A DNA stretch of 64,000 nt from JACCSI01 sp035575715 (GTDB lineage: Bacteria > Acidobacteriota > Vicinamibacteria > Vicinamibacterales > UBA2999): NCBI GenBank assembly GCA_035575715.1, contig DATLXN010000040.1, positions 78,071 to 142,070 on the forward strand, read 5' to 3'. The notes beneath the pieces are model-generated. The model was not told the DNA's origin and made no database searches. It saw only the letters and a program-made list of their open reading frames with translations. Position 1 is the stretch's first letter, and every line of letters begins with the position of its first letter. Positions 34,144-42,605 of the stretch are shown here, piece after piece. The position numbers and the translations under genes were made by a program.

Positions 34144-34565
34144 CCGAACAGACCTACGCCTCCCACGCCCATCGCCCCACGCCGACGCTGATCGCGGCAC
34201 TGCTGACGCTCACGGCGCTGCTCTGCCTGGTCGGCAGCGCGCTGTTCGGGTGGCGGACGCTGTATCCCGGGCTCGCGGCGCTCTGCTTTGCGGTCTTCGT
34301 TCTTGTCGCCATCTCGCGCCTCTACATCGTCCGCCTGCAGGACCGGATCATCCTGCTCGAGATGAAAATGCGTTGCGCCGAAGTCTTGCCGGCAGGGCAG
34401 GACGCACGGCTCAACGAGTTGACGCCGAAACAGGTGGTCGCCCTGCGCTTTGCCTCGGATGCGGAGCTTGGCGATTTACTCGACCACGCGGCGCGCGAGA
34501 AGCTGCCGCCAGCCGACATCAAGCGCGCGATCAAGAACTGGCGCGGCGATCATTTCCGCACGTAG
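34140..34565 (+). CDS. DUF6526 family membrane protein
   Basis: A 141-residue protein. The opening MTEQTYASHAHRPT is characteristic of the family. Two TM segments follow (about 17-36 and 42-62), then a cytosolic domain with RLYIVRLQDRIILLEMKMRC and LTPKQVVALRFASDAELGDL. The function is unknown. The ATG overlaps the MBL stop (ATGA). Its TAG stop is created by the first unit of a GCACGTA heptamer tract, so the last residues (RT) are repeat-encoded. Confidence 0.82.
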   Translation: MTEQTYASHAHRPTPTLIAALLTLTALLCLVGSALFGWRTLYPGLAALCFAVFVLVAISRLYIVRLQDRIILLEMKMRCAEVLPAGQDARLNELTPKQVVALRFASDAELGDLLDHAAREKLPPADIKRAIKNWRGDHFRT

Positions 34566-34604
34566 CACGTAGCACGTAGCACGTAGCACGTAGCACGTAG
34601 CACT
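34558..34604. repeat. Heptamer tandem repeat (GCACGTA)
   Basis: Six exact GCACGTA units (34558-34599) and a partial seventh. The tract supplies the stop codon of DUF6526 and ends 9 bp before the next ATG. Confidence 0.9.
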
Positions 34605-34612
34605 TTCTCCCG

Positions 34613-34846
34613 ATGACCCCTGAAGAAACGCAGGAGATCCTGCACCTGATCGATGCGCATGAACGCACGCTCGCCATCTGCCGCGCCTGCGCCCAGACAA
34701 CTTGCGACTTGGCGTGGGAAATCAAGCGCGGCGGCCTGCCAGACGCCGAGGCGTTGCGAACTACGATCGCTGAATCCGAGCGAGTGCTCGCCGAACTCGG
34801 ACAAATCGAAATCGCGATCGCGGAAATGAAAGCTGCACTCTGGTAG
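34613..34846 (+). CDS. Small hypothetical protein (77 residues)
   Basis: A short helical, acidic protein beginning MTPEETQEILHLIDAHERTL and containing CRACAQTTCDL (three Cys). It ends IAIAEMKAALW with its TAG in a repeat tag. No family is recognised. The heptad-like spacing of Leu/Ile suggests a coiled coil or helical hairpin. It is enclosed by a heptamer tract upstream and a tag/stem-loop array downstream. It is supported as a gene by codon use, a sensible start and the stop-anchored array seen after other real genes. Confidence 0.55.
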   Translation: MTPEETQEILHLIDAHERTLAICRACAQTTCDLAWEIKRGGLPDAEALRTTIAESERVLAELGQIEIAIAEMKAALW

Positions 34847-34892
34847 GACCGGCCGGCTTCGCACCCCGGCAGGACTGGCGGCGCTTCGTGAC
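34843..34892 (+). repeat. Tag-plus-stem-loop array after the 77-residue gene
   Basis: GGTAGGACC (its TAG is the stop at 34844-34846), an insert with GGCCGGCTTCGCACCCCGG, then GCAGGAC and an insert with GGCGGCGCTTCGTGACTG. Two units only. The remainder of the spacer to 34969 has a TAGAAT box at 34944 and no gene. Confidence 0.65.
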
Positions 34893-34969
34893 TGCGTTGA
34901 CCCTCTCTCCGCTCGGGTCCACACGCGTACGAAACAAGGCGACTAGAATAGCCAGCAGATGCGTGCGCA

Positions 34970-36517
34970 GTGGCAGAAACGCCGGTGAGCGACTGGCCCG
35001 GACAAGAGCGGCTCGCTGCGCTCGCCGAATTGAGTATCGATGCGGCCGTGCTCGTCAACGGCGCCGGCATCATCACCTGGAGCAACCGTTCGATCGAAAA
35101 CGTCCTCGGCTTTGCGCCGGATGACTTGCTCGGCATGCGCGCTGGAGACCTGGTCGCCGCCGATGACCGCACCGCCTGGCGCGCCTTTGCCGACGAGTTA
35201 CTACAGACACCCGACGTGCCGCGTACCGGCACCTTTCGGTGCCGGCACAAAGACGGCTCGACCCGCTGGCTTTACGGAACCGCACGCAACCTGCTTACCG
35301 AAACCAGGGTCGGCGCGATTATCGTGTACCTCCGGGACATCACCCCCTCGCGTGAGGCCGAAGCGGCATTTCGCGCCACCGAGGCGCGTTACCGGCAGCT
35401 GTTCGACGACGCCACCGACGTCGTGTTCGAAACGGATAATGAAGGGTACTTTCGGCTGGTCAATCCGGCGACGCTCCGCGTGTTCGGTTACGAACAAAGC
35501 GAAGTCATCGGTCGTCGGTTCACCGAGTTCATCCGCACCGATCACCGGCAGACCGTCTTTGAACACTATCGCAAGCAGACTGATAATCGCGAACGCGCCT
35601 CGTATATCGAATTCCCAGCCGTCACGCGCGATGGCCGCGAGATCTGGCTGGGACAGAACGCCTGGATCTTCGCCGATCCGAGTGGGCAATTTGGCGGCAT
35701 GCGCGCGGTCGCGCGTGACATCACCGAGCGGCGCCGCGCCGACGAAGCGTTGCGGCAGGCGCAAAAAATGGAAGCCGTCGGCCGTCTCGCGGGTGGCATC
35801 GCGCACGACTTCAACAATTTATTGACCGCGATCCGAGGCAACGCTGAATTGTTATCGCACAAGCTGCGCAGCGATCCCGATCGCGCCGCGGAAGTCGAAG
35901 AAATTCTCCACGCCTCGGATCGCGCCGCGTCGTTGACCAGCCAGCTCCTCGCCTTCAGTCGCAAACAGGACATCGCGCCGGTCACGCTCGATATCAACGA
36001 GGTTGTCGAGGGCGTAGCGCGCCTGTCGCGACGGCTGATCGGACCCTCCGTGGCGCTGGAGATCCAGACCGCATCGGCACTGCAATCGGTGGTGGCCGAT
36101 CCGGCGCAAGTCGAGCAGCTGCTGCTCAATCTGATCTTGAACGCGCGCGACGCGCTGCCCAACGGTGGCCATGTGACCGTACGCACCGCGAATCGTCAGC
36201 TCCCTGATGGGACGCCAGAGGGGGCGCGCACCGGGCTTCTCGCCGGGGCGTACGTCCGGATGCAGGTGATCGATGATGGCATCGGGATGGATGCGGCGAC
36301 GCAAGCGCGGTTATTCGAACCGTTCTTTACGACCAAAGAGCCCGGTCGTGGCACCGGACTCGGCCTGTCGACGGTCTACGGCATCGTCCGCCAGATGGGC
36401 GGGGTGATCATCGTCGCCAGCGAATTGAACCAGGGAACGACGTTCAGTGTGTACCTGCCGAGCGCGGCCGACCGTGCCGCCGGTAGTTCCGCCGAACCGT
36501 CACGCCAGGAGGCATGA
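34970..36517 (+). CDS. Soluble PAS-domain sensor histidine kinase
   Basis: A 515-residue kinase without TM segments. PAS 1 spans about 15-130 (AAVLVNGAGIITWSN, GFAPDDLLG), PAS 2 about 135-260 (YRQLFDDATDVVFETDNEG, ends in ARDITERRRADEALRQAQ). The dimerisation H-box is GRLAGGIAHDFNNLLT (phospho-acceptor His about 279). The HATPase domain has N-box LILNARDALPNGG, G1 IDDGIGMD, F-box FEPFFTTKEPGRGTGLGLSTV and G2. No receiver domain and no adjacent response regulator, so it is an orphan. The GTG at 34970 is 20 nt after TAGAAT; the start is moderately certain. Six bp separate it from the next gene. Confidence 0.87.
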   Translation: MAETPVSDWPGQERLAALAELSIDAAVLVNGAGIITWSNRSIENVLGFAPDDLLGMRAGDLVAADDRTAWRAFADELLQTPDVPRTGTFRCRHKDGSTRWLYGTARNLLTETRVGAIIVYLRDITPSREAEAAFRATEARYRQLFDDATDVVFETDNEGYFRLVNPATLRVFGYEQSEVIGRRFTEFIRTDHRQTVFEHYRKQTDNRERASYIEFPAVTRDGREIWLGQNAWIFADPSGQFGGMRAVARDITERRRADEALRQAQKMEAVGRLAGGIAHDFNNLLTAIRGNAELLSHKLRSDPDRAAEVEEILHASDRAASLTSQLLAFSRKQDIAPVTLDINEVVEGVARLSRRLIGPSVALEIQTASALQSVVADPAQVEQLLLNLILNARDALPNGGHVTVRTANRQLPDGTPEGARTGLLAGAYVRMQVIDDGIGMDAATQARLFEPFFTTKEPGRGTGLGLSTVYGIVRQMGGVIIVASELNQGTTFSVYLPSAADRAAGSSAEPSRQEA

Positions 36518-36523
36518 GGAACG

Positions 36524-37543
36524 ATGCGTAAACCAGTGGTGCTGATTACCGGCGCCGGGGGAGAAATCGGCCACGGCCTGATCGAGCAGCTGGTCGCCAG
36601 CGGCCGGGACTCGATCGTGACGCTCGATCTGAACCCGCTGCAGCCCGCCCTGGCTCGGCTGGTCCGGCGGGAGTTCACCGGCTCGATCACCGATGCGGCG
36701 TTACTCGAGCGCGTGCTGTCCGAGTTTGAAATCGATACCGTCTATCACCTGGCCGCCTTATTGTCGACGCGCTCGGAGATCACGCCGGTGACGGCACATC
36801 GGGTTAACGTGGAGGGCACGCTCAATCTGCTGGAGTTCGCGCAGCGTGAAGCCGAGTCGCATGGCCGCCCGGTGCTGTTTCTGTATCCTTCCTCGATTGC
36901 CGCCTATGGTTTGCCCGATGCCGCCACCAAAGACGCTGCCGGAGCCGTCGGCGAGGACGACTACAACACGCCGTCAACGATGTATGGGTGCAATAAGCTC
37001 TACTGCGAGCAGTTAGGGCGGTATTACGCGCGATTCTATAAGCAGCTCGCCGCTGAGCCGCGCAGCGGTCGGGTCGACTTTCGGTGTGTGCGCTTCCCTG
37101 GCTTGATCTCGGCGATGACGGTGCCCTCTGGCGGAACCTCGGACTATGCCCCCGAGATGATTCACGCCGCGGCGAAGGACGAACCGTACGCCTGTTTTGT
37201 CCGGCCCGACACGCGGATTCCGTTCATGGCGATGCCGGACGGCGTCGACGCACTACTGAAGCTGGCGGCCGCGCCGCGTGAGCGGTTGACGCGCACGGCA
37301 TATAACCTCGCCGCGTTCAATCCGTCGGCAGAAGAGATTCACGCTGAAGTGGTGCGGGCGTTTCCACAGGCGCAGATCACGTGGAACACCGACGCCAAGC
37401 GTCAAGGCATCGTCGATTCGTGGCCCGCGGCGGTGGACGATTCGGCCGCGCGCGCCGATTGGGAATTCGCGCCAGCCTACGATTTCCGGACGGCGTTTCG
37501 CGACTATCTGATTCCCACGATCAAGGCTCGTTACAGAAAGTGA
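36524..37543 (+). CDS. SDR-type (epimerase-like) L-threonine 3-dehydrogenase
   Basis: A 339-residue NAD-dependent short-chain/epimerase-fold enzyme. VLITGAGGEIGHGLIEQL (residues 6-23) is the nucleotide motif, YHLAALLSTRSE follows, and YGCNKLYCE is the YxxxK catalytic pair (about 155-163). The block RCVRFPGLISA with PSGGTSDYAPEMIHAA (about 188-215) is the signature of UDP-galactose-epimerase-like threonine dehydrogenases, which oxidise threonine to 2-amino-3-ketobutyrate. A general NAD-epimerase role is the alternative. SD GAGGAACG precedes the ATG. It is probably co-transcribed with the kinase and the DUF885 gene (3-bp gap). Confidence 0.8.
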   Translation: MRKPVVLITGAGGEIGHGLIEQLVASGRDSIVTLDLNPLQPALARLVRREFTGSITDAALLERVLSEFEIDTVYHLAALLSTRSEITPVTAHRVNVEGTLNLLEFAQREAESHGRPVLFLYPSSIAAYGLPDAATKDAAGAVGEDDYNTPSTMYGCNKLYCEQLGRYYARFYKQLAAEPRSGRVDFRCVRFPGLISAMTVPSGGTSDYAPEMIHAAAKDEPYACFVRPDTRIPFMAMPDGVDALLKLAAAPRERLTRTAYNLAAFNPSAEEIHAEVVRAFPQAQITWNTDAKRQGIVDSWPAAVDDSAARADWEFAPAYDFRTAFRDYLIPTIKARYRK

Positions 37544-37546
37544 AGT

Positions 37547-38848
37547 ATGAAAGCGTTATTACTCGTTGGGGTGTTGATGTGCGCGGTAACGACGGTGGCT
37601 AGTCAGCAGGCGCCTGATCCGTTTCGCGAGATCGCTGAGCGCTATGTGCGCCTGGTGCTCGCCGTCGGACAGCATGACGGCGATTATGTCGATGCCTTCT
37701 ACGGTCCGCCGGAGTGGCGCAAGCAGGCCGAACGCGACAAAACCGCGCTCGCCGAGCTGGTCACGCGCGCCGCAGCACTCGAGGCCGACGTCGTCAAGAC
37801 GCCGCTACCGACCTGGAAGGATGACGCCGAGTTGTGGCGCCTGCGCAAGCAGTACCTCGAACGACAGGTCGCGGCGATGCGTGCGCGTCTCAGCATGCTG
37901 CAGGGTCAGAAGCTGACCTTCGATCAGGAGTCGCGGGCGCTCTACGATGCGGTGGCTCCGCACCAGACCGACGCCCAGTTCGGGGCGATTATCGCTAAAC
38001 TCGACGCGCTCTTGCCTGGGCAAGGCTCGTTGATTGCGCGCTACGAAGCGTTCAAGGCCGGCTACATCATCCCGCCGGATCGTTTGGACAAGGTGTTTCA
38101 AGCAGCGATCCGTGCGTGCCGCGATCGCACGACGACATATATCGATCTGCCGCGTGGCGAGAGTTTCACTGTTGAATACGTCACCGGCAAGTCGTGGAGC
38201 GGCTATAACTGGTACCAAGGCGACTACAAGAGCCTGATTCAGGTCAACACCGACCTGCCGATTTACATCGATCGGGCGCTCGACCTGGCCTGCCACGAGG
38301 GATACCCCGGGCACCATGTCTACAACGTCTTACTCGAGCGCACGCTGGTGCGTGATCGCGGCTGGATCGAGTTCACGGTCTATCCGCTGTTTTCTCCGCA
38401 GTCGCTGATCGCCGAAGGCACGGCCAACTACGGCATCGAGGTGGCCTTCCCGAAGGAGGAGCGTCTGGTCTACGAACGCGATGTCCTGTTTCCGTTGGCC
38501 GGTATCCAGGGCGGCAACGCGAAGGACTACTACCAGGTGATGGACCTGGTCGATCAGTTGTCCTACGCCGGCAACGAGGCGGCGCGACGCTATCTGGACG
38601 GACAAATAAACGCGACGCAGGCGGCGGAGTGGCTGGAGAAGTTCGCGATGATGCCGCGCGCGCGCGCAGAACAGCGGGTCAAGTTCTTCGACCAGTACCG
38701 GAGCTATGTCATCAACTACAACCTCGGCAAAGACCTGGTCAAGACGTTCATCGAGCGCAGGACGCGCAACGACGGCACGCCGCGCAAGAAGTGGACCGAG
38801 TTTGCGGCGCTGCTGAGTTCGCCGCGGCTTCCGTCGGGGCTGAAGTAA
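37547..38848 (+). CDS. Exported DUF885 family protein (putative metallopeptidase)
   Basis: A 433-residue protein. The signal peptide (MKALLLVGVLMCAVTTVASQ) is followed by a largely helical domain. The metal-binding sequence LACHEGYPGHHVYNVLLE (about 247-264) is the DUF885 hallmark HExxxHH-like site. SLIAEGTANYGIEVAF (about 288-303) supplies the following Glu. DUF885 proteins are predicted gluzincin-like peptidases; one substrate class is not established. It is 3 bp after the threonine dehydrogenase gene. Confidence 0.82.
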   Translation: MKALLLVGVLMCAVTTVASQQAPDPFREIAERYVRLVLAVGQHDGDYVDAFYGPPEWRKQAERDKTALAELVTRAAALEADVVKTPLPTWKDDAELWRLRKQYLERQVAAMRARLSMLQGQKLTFDQESRALYDAVAPHQTDAQFGAIIAKLDALLPGQGSLIARYEAFKAGYIIPPDRLDKVFQAAIRACRDRTTTYIDLPRGESFTVEYVTGKSWSGYNWYQGDYKSLIQVNTDLPIYIDRALDLACHEGYPGHHVYNVLLERTLVRDRGWIEFTVYPLFSPQSLIAEGTANYGIEVAFPKEERLVYERDVLFPLAGIQGGNAKDYYQVMDLVDQLSYAGNEAARRYLDGQINATQAAEWLEKFAMMPRARAEQRVKFFDQYRSYVINYNLGKDLVKTFIERRTRNDGTPRKKWTEFAALLSSPRLPSGLK

Positions 38849-38862
38849 CGAATGACGGACCA

Positions 38863-38940
38863 GCACGGAAGCACAGAAGCACAGAAGTAAGCATGACAAA
38901 AACGGTTCTGTGTTGCCGCGGTTCCGTGCCACGTGCGTGA
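38863..38940. repeat. Octamer repeats forming an interrupted inverted repeat
   Basis: GCACGGAA, GCACAGAA, GCACAGAA on the left. On the right, TTCTGTG and TTCCGTGC in reverse complement. The region can fold back and separates DUF885 from the quinone oxidoreductase gene. A transcription end is plausible. Confidence 0.6.
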
Positions 38941-38945
38941 AACTT

Positions 38946-39938
38946 ATGAGAGTCATCGAGCTAACAACCTTTGGTGGACCGGACGTTCTGCGTGTGGGCG
39001 AACGGCCGGTTCCGGCGCCCGCAGCGGGCGAGGTGTTGATTAAGGTAGTCGCCGCCGGCGTCAATCGGCCCGATGTCATTCAGCGCTACGGCAAGTACCC
39101 GCCACCGCCCGGCGCCTCGGACATCCTCGGCCTCGAAGTGTCAGGCCACATTGCCGGCCGCGGCGACGGGGTCGTGCAGTGGCAGGAGGGTGACGCGGTG
39201 TGCGCGCTGCTGACCGGGGGCGGCTACGCCGAGTACTGCGTCGCGCCACAGTCCCAGTGCCTGCGCCCGCCCGGACGCTTGTCGTTGATCGAGTCGGCGG
39301 GCATCCCGGAGACGTTCTTCACTGTCTGGACCAACGTGTTCGAGCGCGGCCGTTTGCAGCGTCACGAGAGCATCTTGATCCACGGCGGGTCAGGTGGCAT
39401 CGGCACAACGGCGATTCAGCTGGCGCGCGCGTTGGGGGCGCGGGTATTTGCCACGGCAGGCACTGACGATAAATGCCGTGCGTGCGAAGCGCTGGGTGCC
39501 GAGCGTGCCGTCAATTACCAAACTACCGACTGGGTGGCGGCGGTCAAGGAGGCGACCAGCGGTGCCGGCGTCGAAGTGGTGCTGGATATCGTCGGCGGAG
39601 ATTACGTCGCCCGCAATCTCGACGTCCTGGCGGTCGAGGGCCGGTTGGTGCAGATCGCGTTTCTCAAATCGTCGCGTGTCGAACTCGACCTGATGCAAGT
39701 GATGCGGCGACGGCTGACCATTACCGGGTCGACCTTGCGGCCTCGGTCCGCCGAAGAGAAGGGGGCCATCGCCCGCCAGCTGGCAGAAGTGGTCTGGCCG
39801 CTGTTCGAGGACGGCACCGTCAAACCGGTGATCCACGCGCAGTTTCCGCTCGCCCAGGCCGCTGATGCCCATCGCATGATGGAAGCCAGCCAGCACATCG
39901 GCAAGATACTTCTGACAATTAGCGAGGTGCGCTCCTGA
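38946..39938 (+). CDS. NAD(P)H-quinone oxidoreductase (zeta-crystallin/PIG3 type)
   Basis: A 330-residue zinc-free medium-chain dehydrogenase/reductase. NRPDVIQRYGKYPPPPGASDILGLEVSG (outline, about 38-65) is typical of PIG3-like enzymes. The NADP motif is ILIHGGSGGIGTTAIQLARALGA (outline, about 142-164), followed by VVLDIVGGDYVARNLDVLA (about 205). It would reduce quinones by NADPH, one electron at a time in characterised relatives. The ATG at 38946 gives the family start MRVIELTTFGGPDVL. It is convergent with the next gene, 15 bp apart. Confidence 0.88.
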   Translation: MRVIELTTFGGPDVLRVGERPVPAPAAGEVLIKVVAAGVNRPDVIQRYGKYPPPPGASDILGLEVSGHIAGRGDGVVQWQEGDAVCALLTGGGYAEYCVAPQSQCLRPPGRLSLIESAGIPETFFTVWTNVFERGRLQRHESILIHGGSGGIGTTAIQLARALGARVFATAGTDDKCRACEALGAERAVNYQTTDWVAAVKEATSGAGVEVVLDIVGGDYVARNLDVLAVEGRLVQIAFLKSSRVELDLMQVMRRRLTITGSTLRPRSAEEKGAIARQLAEVVWPLFEDGTVKPVIHAQFPLAQAADAHRMMEASQHIGKILLTISEVRS

Positions 39939-39953
39939 GGTAGGCGATTATCG

Positions 39954-40658
39954 TCAGCGTGACGCCGTGTCACCTGGCGTTGACGGCTGGGCTATCGGTT
40001 CGGCGAGGAACAGCGTCCGCCCATTACGGAGTGCTGACATCGTGAACGCGATGAGCAATCCGGGAATTGCCACGGCGGCGCCGAGATCGAACAGTCGCCA
40101 CGGATCGCCGAGGATCTCAACCACCGGGGTCCGTAAGGCCATGATGTTGCCGACGGCGAGGAGCAGGCGCAGTTCCGTCGGCCCGACGCCGAAGAACGAC
40201 ATCTTGAACGAGGCCAGGCAATACGTGGCGAGATACACCTCCAGCGACACCAGGAAATAGGCGACCAGAAACGCCAGCGCCATCGTCAGCGACATCAATC
40301 CCGAGCCGGCCATCCCGAGGATCAGCAGCGCGATGCCGCCGCAGTCGAGCACATGATCGACGTAGAAGCCGTAGCGCGGCCGCTGCTGGTTCCGCACACG
40401 GGCGAGCGTGCCATCAAGTGAATCGCCGAACCAATTCACGAGCAGACAAAGGTTGACCAGGTGCAGGGCCGGGGGCCAGTCCCTCGCCCAAACATAGGCC
40501 GCGGCTGCCGCCGCCATCGCGAGCGCCGCAAGAAACGTCAGATGGTCTGAGTTGATGGCGCGCGGGATCCGCTGCGCCATCCAGATCAACATTTTCTTTT
40601 CCGCCCGCGCGGTGACGCCGTTCATCAGTCGGGTGGCTTGGGTAAAGGTGCCGGTCAT
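39954..40658 (-). CDS. CDP-alcohol phosphatidyltransferase family membrane enzyme
   Basis: A 234-residue polytopic enzyme that transfers a phosphatidyl group from a CDP-lipid to an alcohol (phospholipid-head-group or ether-lipid-type synthesis). The catalytic signature DGTLARVRNQQRPRYGFYVD plus HVLD fits DGx2ARx8Gx3Dx3D (about residues 94-117), with Asp residues all kept. About six TM segments are visible. The acceptor alcohol cannot be deduced. SD CAGGAG sits 6 nt before the ATG. It is divergent from the MFS remnant. Confidence 0.85.
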   Translation of the reverse strand: MTGTFTQATRLMNGVTARAEKKMLIWMAQRIPRAINSDHLTFLAALAMAAAAAAYVWARDWPPALHLVNLCLLVNWFGDSLDGTLARVRNQQRPRYGFYVDHVLDCGGIALLILGMAGSGLMSLTMALAFLVAYFLVSLEVYLATYCLASFKMSFFGVGPTELRLLLAVGNIMALRTPVVEILGDPWRLFDLGAAVAIPGLLIAFTMSALRNGRTLFLAEPIAQPSTPGDTASR

Positions 40659-40676
40659 CGTTACTCCTGACTGATA

Positions 40677-40965
40677 ATGTGCAAGACCTCTTGACTACGG
40701 CTCACCCGCTTTTCACCGCACGCTTTTCCCGATGTGCGGGTTTAGCTACACGGTCTTTCTTTCCGCATTTCAGCTGTTGCCAGTTGCGCCGTATCGCATC
40801 CTGGCGCTCGGCGGTTCGGCGGCCTCGATTGCGATGGGATGGATTATCGAGCGGCACGGTTACGGTCCCGCCTGGGCGACGGCCGCGGCCCTCGCGTCGT
40901 TCGCCATTCCGTTCTTTGTCATGGCTGAGAAGCGGTTGCTGACGCACGAACGAATTGCTCCGTGA
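40677..40965 (+). pseudogene. MFS transporter remnant (frameshift and internal deletion)
   Basis: One frame begins LLTTAHPLFTARF, the usual N-terminus of an MFS permease. The same similarity continues in another frame as MCGFSYTVFLSAFQLLPVAPYRILALGGS, first TM segment (about 40732-40818). It then jumps straight to what looks like the last TM region (IAMGWIIERHGYGPAWATAAALASFAIPFFVMAEKRLL in outline). About ten TM segments are missing. So an MFS gene appears to have lost its middle and taken a frameshift. The similarity is by eye, from family knowledge. Confidence 0.6.
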
Positions 40966-41479
40966 CCTGGCCGACGGCGACACCGAATTTCCGAATCGTC
41001 GAGTGAATGATCATCGTCCGCCCATCTGGCTGGAGGTGCATCCACTGACTGACCCGAACATTCTTCAGCGGATTCCCTGGCGAGCGTGCGACGGTGAAGC
41101 GCCAATGAAAGACGTTGCCATGTGCCTCCCCGCGTGCGGTGCCGATGATGTCGTTGGCGGTGGCCTCGTAGCGTTGGGCGTCAATCCGCCGAATCTGCCA
41201 CGAGCGATGCTGCGGTTTGTCGGTGCCGAACTGCAGGTCCTGTTCGAGATGGAGGACATCACGCTCAAGGTGGCCCGAGGTCCGGGTGGTGACGCGTTTC
41301 ACCGGGGTGCCACCGCGGTTCTCCTGGACACCCGAGGAGGTGGTCATGCCGGTGAAGAAAGCGATCGGATCGAAGGGCGGTGCTCCGCCGGCAAAATCGA
41401 CCGGCTTCATCGCACTCGCACAGCCCAGGAAGCTCACGACAACGGCGAGAAGGGGTACGACGCCGACGATGGACTTCAT
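40919..41479 (-). CDS. DUF3833 family lipoprotein
   Basis: A 186-residue exported protein with a lipoprotein-type leader (LLAVVVSFLGC, Cys about residue 20). The mature part shows the DUF3833 pattern: PIAFFTGMTTSSGVQENRGG, LEQDLQFGTDKPQHRSW, YEATANDIIGTARGEAHGN, WMHLQPDGRTMIIHSTIRKFGVAVG. Function unknown; lipocalin-like beta strands are likely. The TATACT box 7 nt before the ATG supports the start. Its 3' end overlaps the antisense MFS remnant. Confidence 0.8.
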   Translation of the reverse strand: MKSIVGVVPLLAVVVSFLGCASAMKPVDFAGGAPPFDPIAFFTGMTTSSGVQENRGGTPVKRVTTRTSGHLERDVLHLEQDLQFGTDKPQHRSWQIRRIDAQRYEATANDIIGTARGEAHGNVFHWRFTVARSPGNPLKNVRVSQWMHLQPDGRTMIIHSTIRKFGVAVGQVTEQFVRASATASQP

Positions 41480-41486
41480 TGACGCG

Positions 41487-41492
41487 AGTATA
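41487..41492 (-). promoter_or_regulatory. -10 box (TATACT) of the DUF3833 gene
   Basis: On the minus strand TATACT ends 7 nt before the ATG at 41479, another predicted leaderless start. No good -35 is seen. Confidence 0.45.
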
Positions 41493-41572
41493 GCTGTCGG
41501 CCGCGGTGCGGCTTATGGCACTCATGCGCCAATCCTCGTTGATCGGACTAATCTAGCGGAGGTGAGCGCGCG

Positions 41573-42553
41573 ATGAACTACGTCAACCTGGGCCGCAGCG
41601 GCCTGAAGATCTCGCAACTGTGCCTCGGGACGATGTCCTACGGGACCTCCAGATGGCGGCCGTGGGTGCTGGACGAGGCGGAGAGCCGACCGGTCATCCA
41701 ACGGGCGCTGGAGCTCGGCATCAACTTCTTTGATACCGCGGACATGTACTCGAACGGCGCCAGCGAAGAAGTGCTGGGCCGCGCGCTCAAGGATATGGCG
41801 CGCCGGGATGAAGTGGTGATCGCCACGAAAGTGTTCTATCCGCTGTCCAAGCATGCCAATGCCGGTGGTTTGTCGCGCAAACATATCTTCGCAGCGGTCG
41901 ACGCATCGCTGCGGCGTCTTGGCACCGACTTCATCGACCTCTATCAGATCCACCGGCTCGATCCGCACACGCCAGTCGAGGAAACCCTCGAAGCGTTGCA
42001 TGACGTGGTCAAGAGGGGGAAGGTGCGCTACCTCGGCGCCTCCAGCATGTTTGCCTGGCAGTTGGCGCGGATGCTCTACACGCAGCGCGCGCGCGGATGG
42101 ACCGAATTCATCTCGATGCAAAACCACTACAACCTGGTGTATCGCGAAGAAGAACGCGAAGTGAATCCGTTCTGCCTGGCGGAGGGGATTGGCTTGATCC
42201 CGTGGAGCCCGCTGGCGCGCGGCTTTCTTGCCGGCAACCGCCGCCGCGGCCAGAAAGACGCGACGTTGCGCGAGAGCCACGACGATTACGGGCACGGCCT
42301 CTACTACGCCGACGCAGACTATGACATCGCCGACACGGTCGCCGCTGTGGCGCGCGACAAAGGGGTGCTGCCGATCCAGGTCGCCCTGGCCTGGATTCTT
42401 CAGCGGCCCGGGGTGTCAGCGCCGATCATCAGCGTAACCAAATCCGGCCAGCTGGACCAACTCGTCGACGCCCTCCCGGTCCGCCTTAACGCCAATGAAA
42501 TCGGGGCTTTGGAGTCGCCCTACCGACCGCACCCGATCCTCGGTCACGAATAG
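41573..42553 (+). CDS. Aldo/keto reductase
   Basis: A 326-residue NADPH-dependent (alpha/beta)8-barrel oxidoreductase. Catalytic tetrad: Asp in FDTADMYSNGASEEVLG (about 52-68), Tyr in the same block, Lys in VVIATKVFYP (about 84) and His in YQIHRLDPHTPVEETLEAL (about 124). NADPH-binding end IISVTKSGQLDQLVDAL. The subfamily resembles YajO/Tas-like general reductases; the physiological substrate is unknown. A good SD (GCGGAGGTG) precedes the ATG. It is a single gene; the 52 bp after it are empty. Confidence 0.9.
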   Translation: MNYVNLGRSGLKISQLCLGTMSYGTSRWRPWVLDEAESRPVIQRALELGINFFDTADMYSNGASEEVLGRALKDMARRDEVVIATKVFYPLSKHANAGGLSRKHIFAAVDASLRRLGTDFIDLYQIHRLDPHTPVEETLEALHDVVKRGKVRYLGASSMFAWQLARMLYTQRARGWTEFISMQNHYNLVYREEEREVNPFCLAEGIGLIPWSPLARGFLAGNRRRGQKDATLRESHDDYGHGLYYADADYDIADTVAAVARDKGVLPIQVALAWILQRPGVSAPIISVTKSGQLDQLVDALPVRLNANEIGALESPYRPHPILGHE

Positions 42554-42605
42554 CGCGCCGCATCGTCGGCGACCGTTACCCGAGCGAACGAAGTTAATTA
42601 AAGTC

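Noticed and set aside
34613..34846. Small ORF as a toxin or antitoxin
   Set aside because: No partner gene, no known toxin or antitoxin motif, and the neighbours are unrelated.
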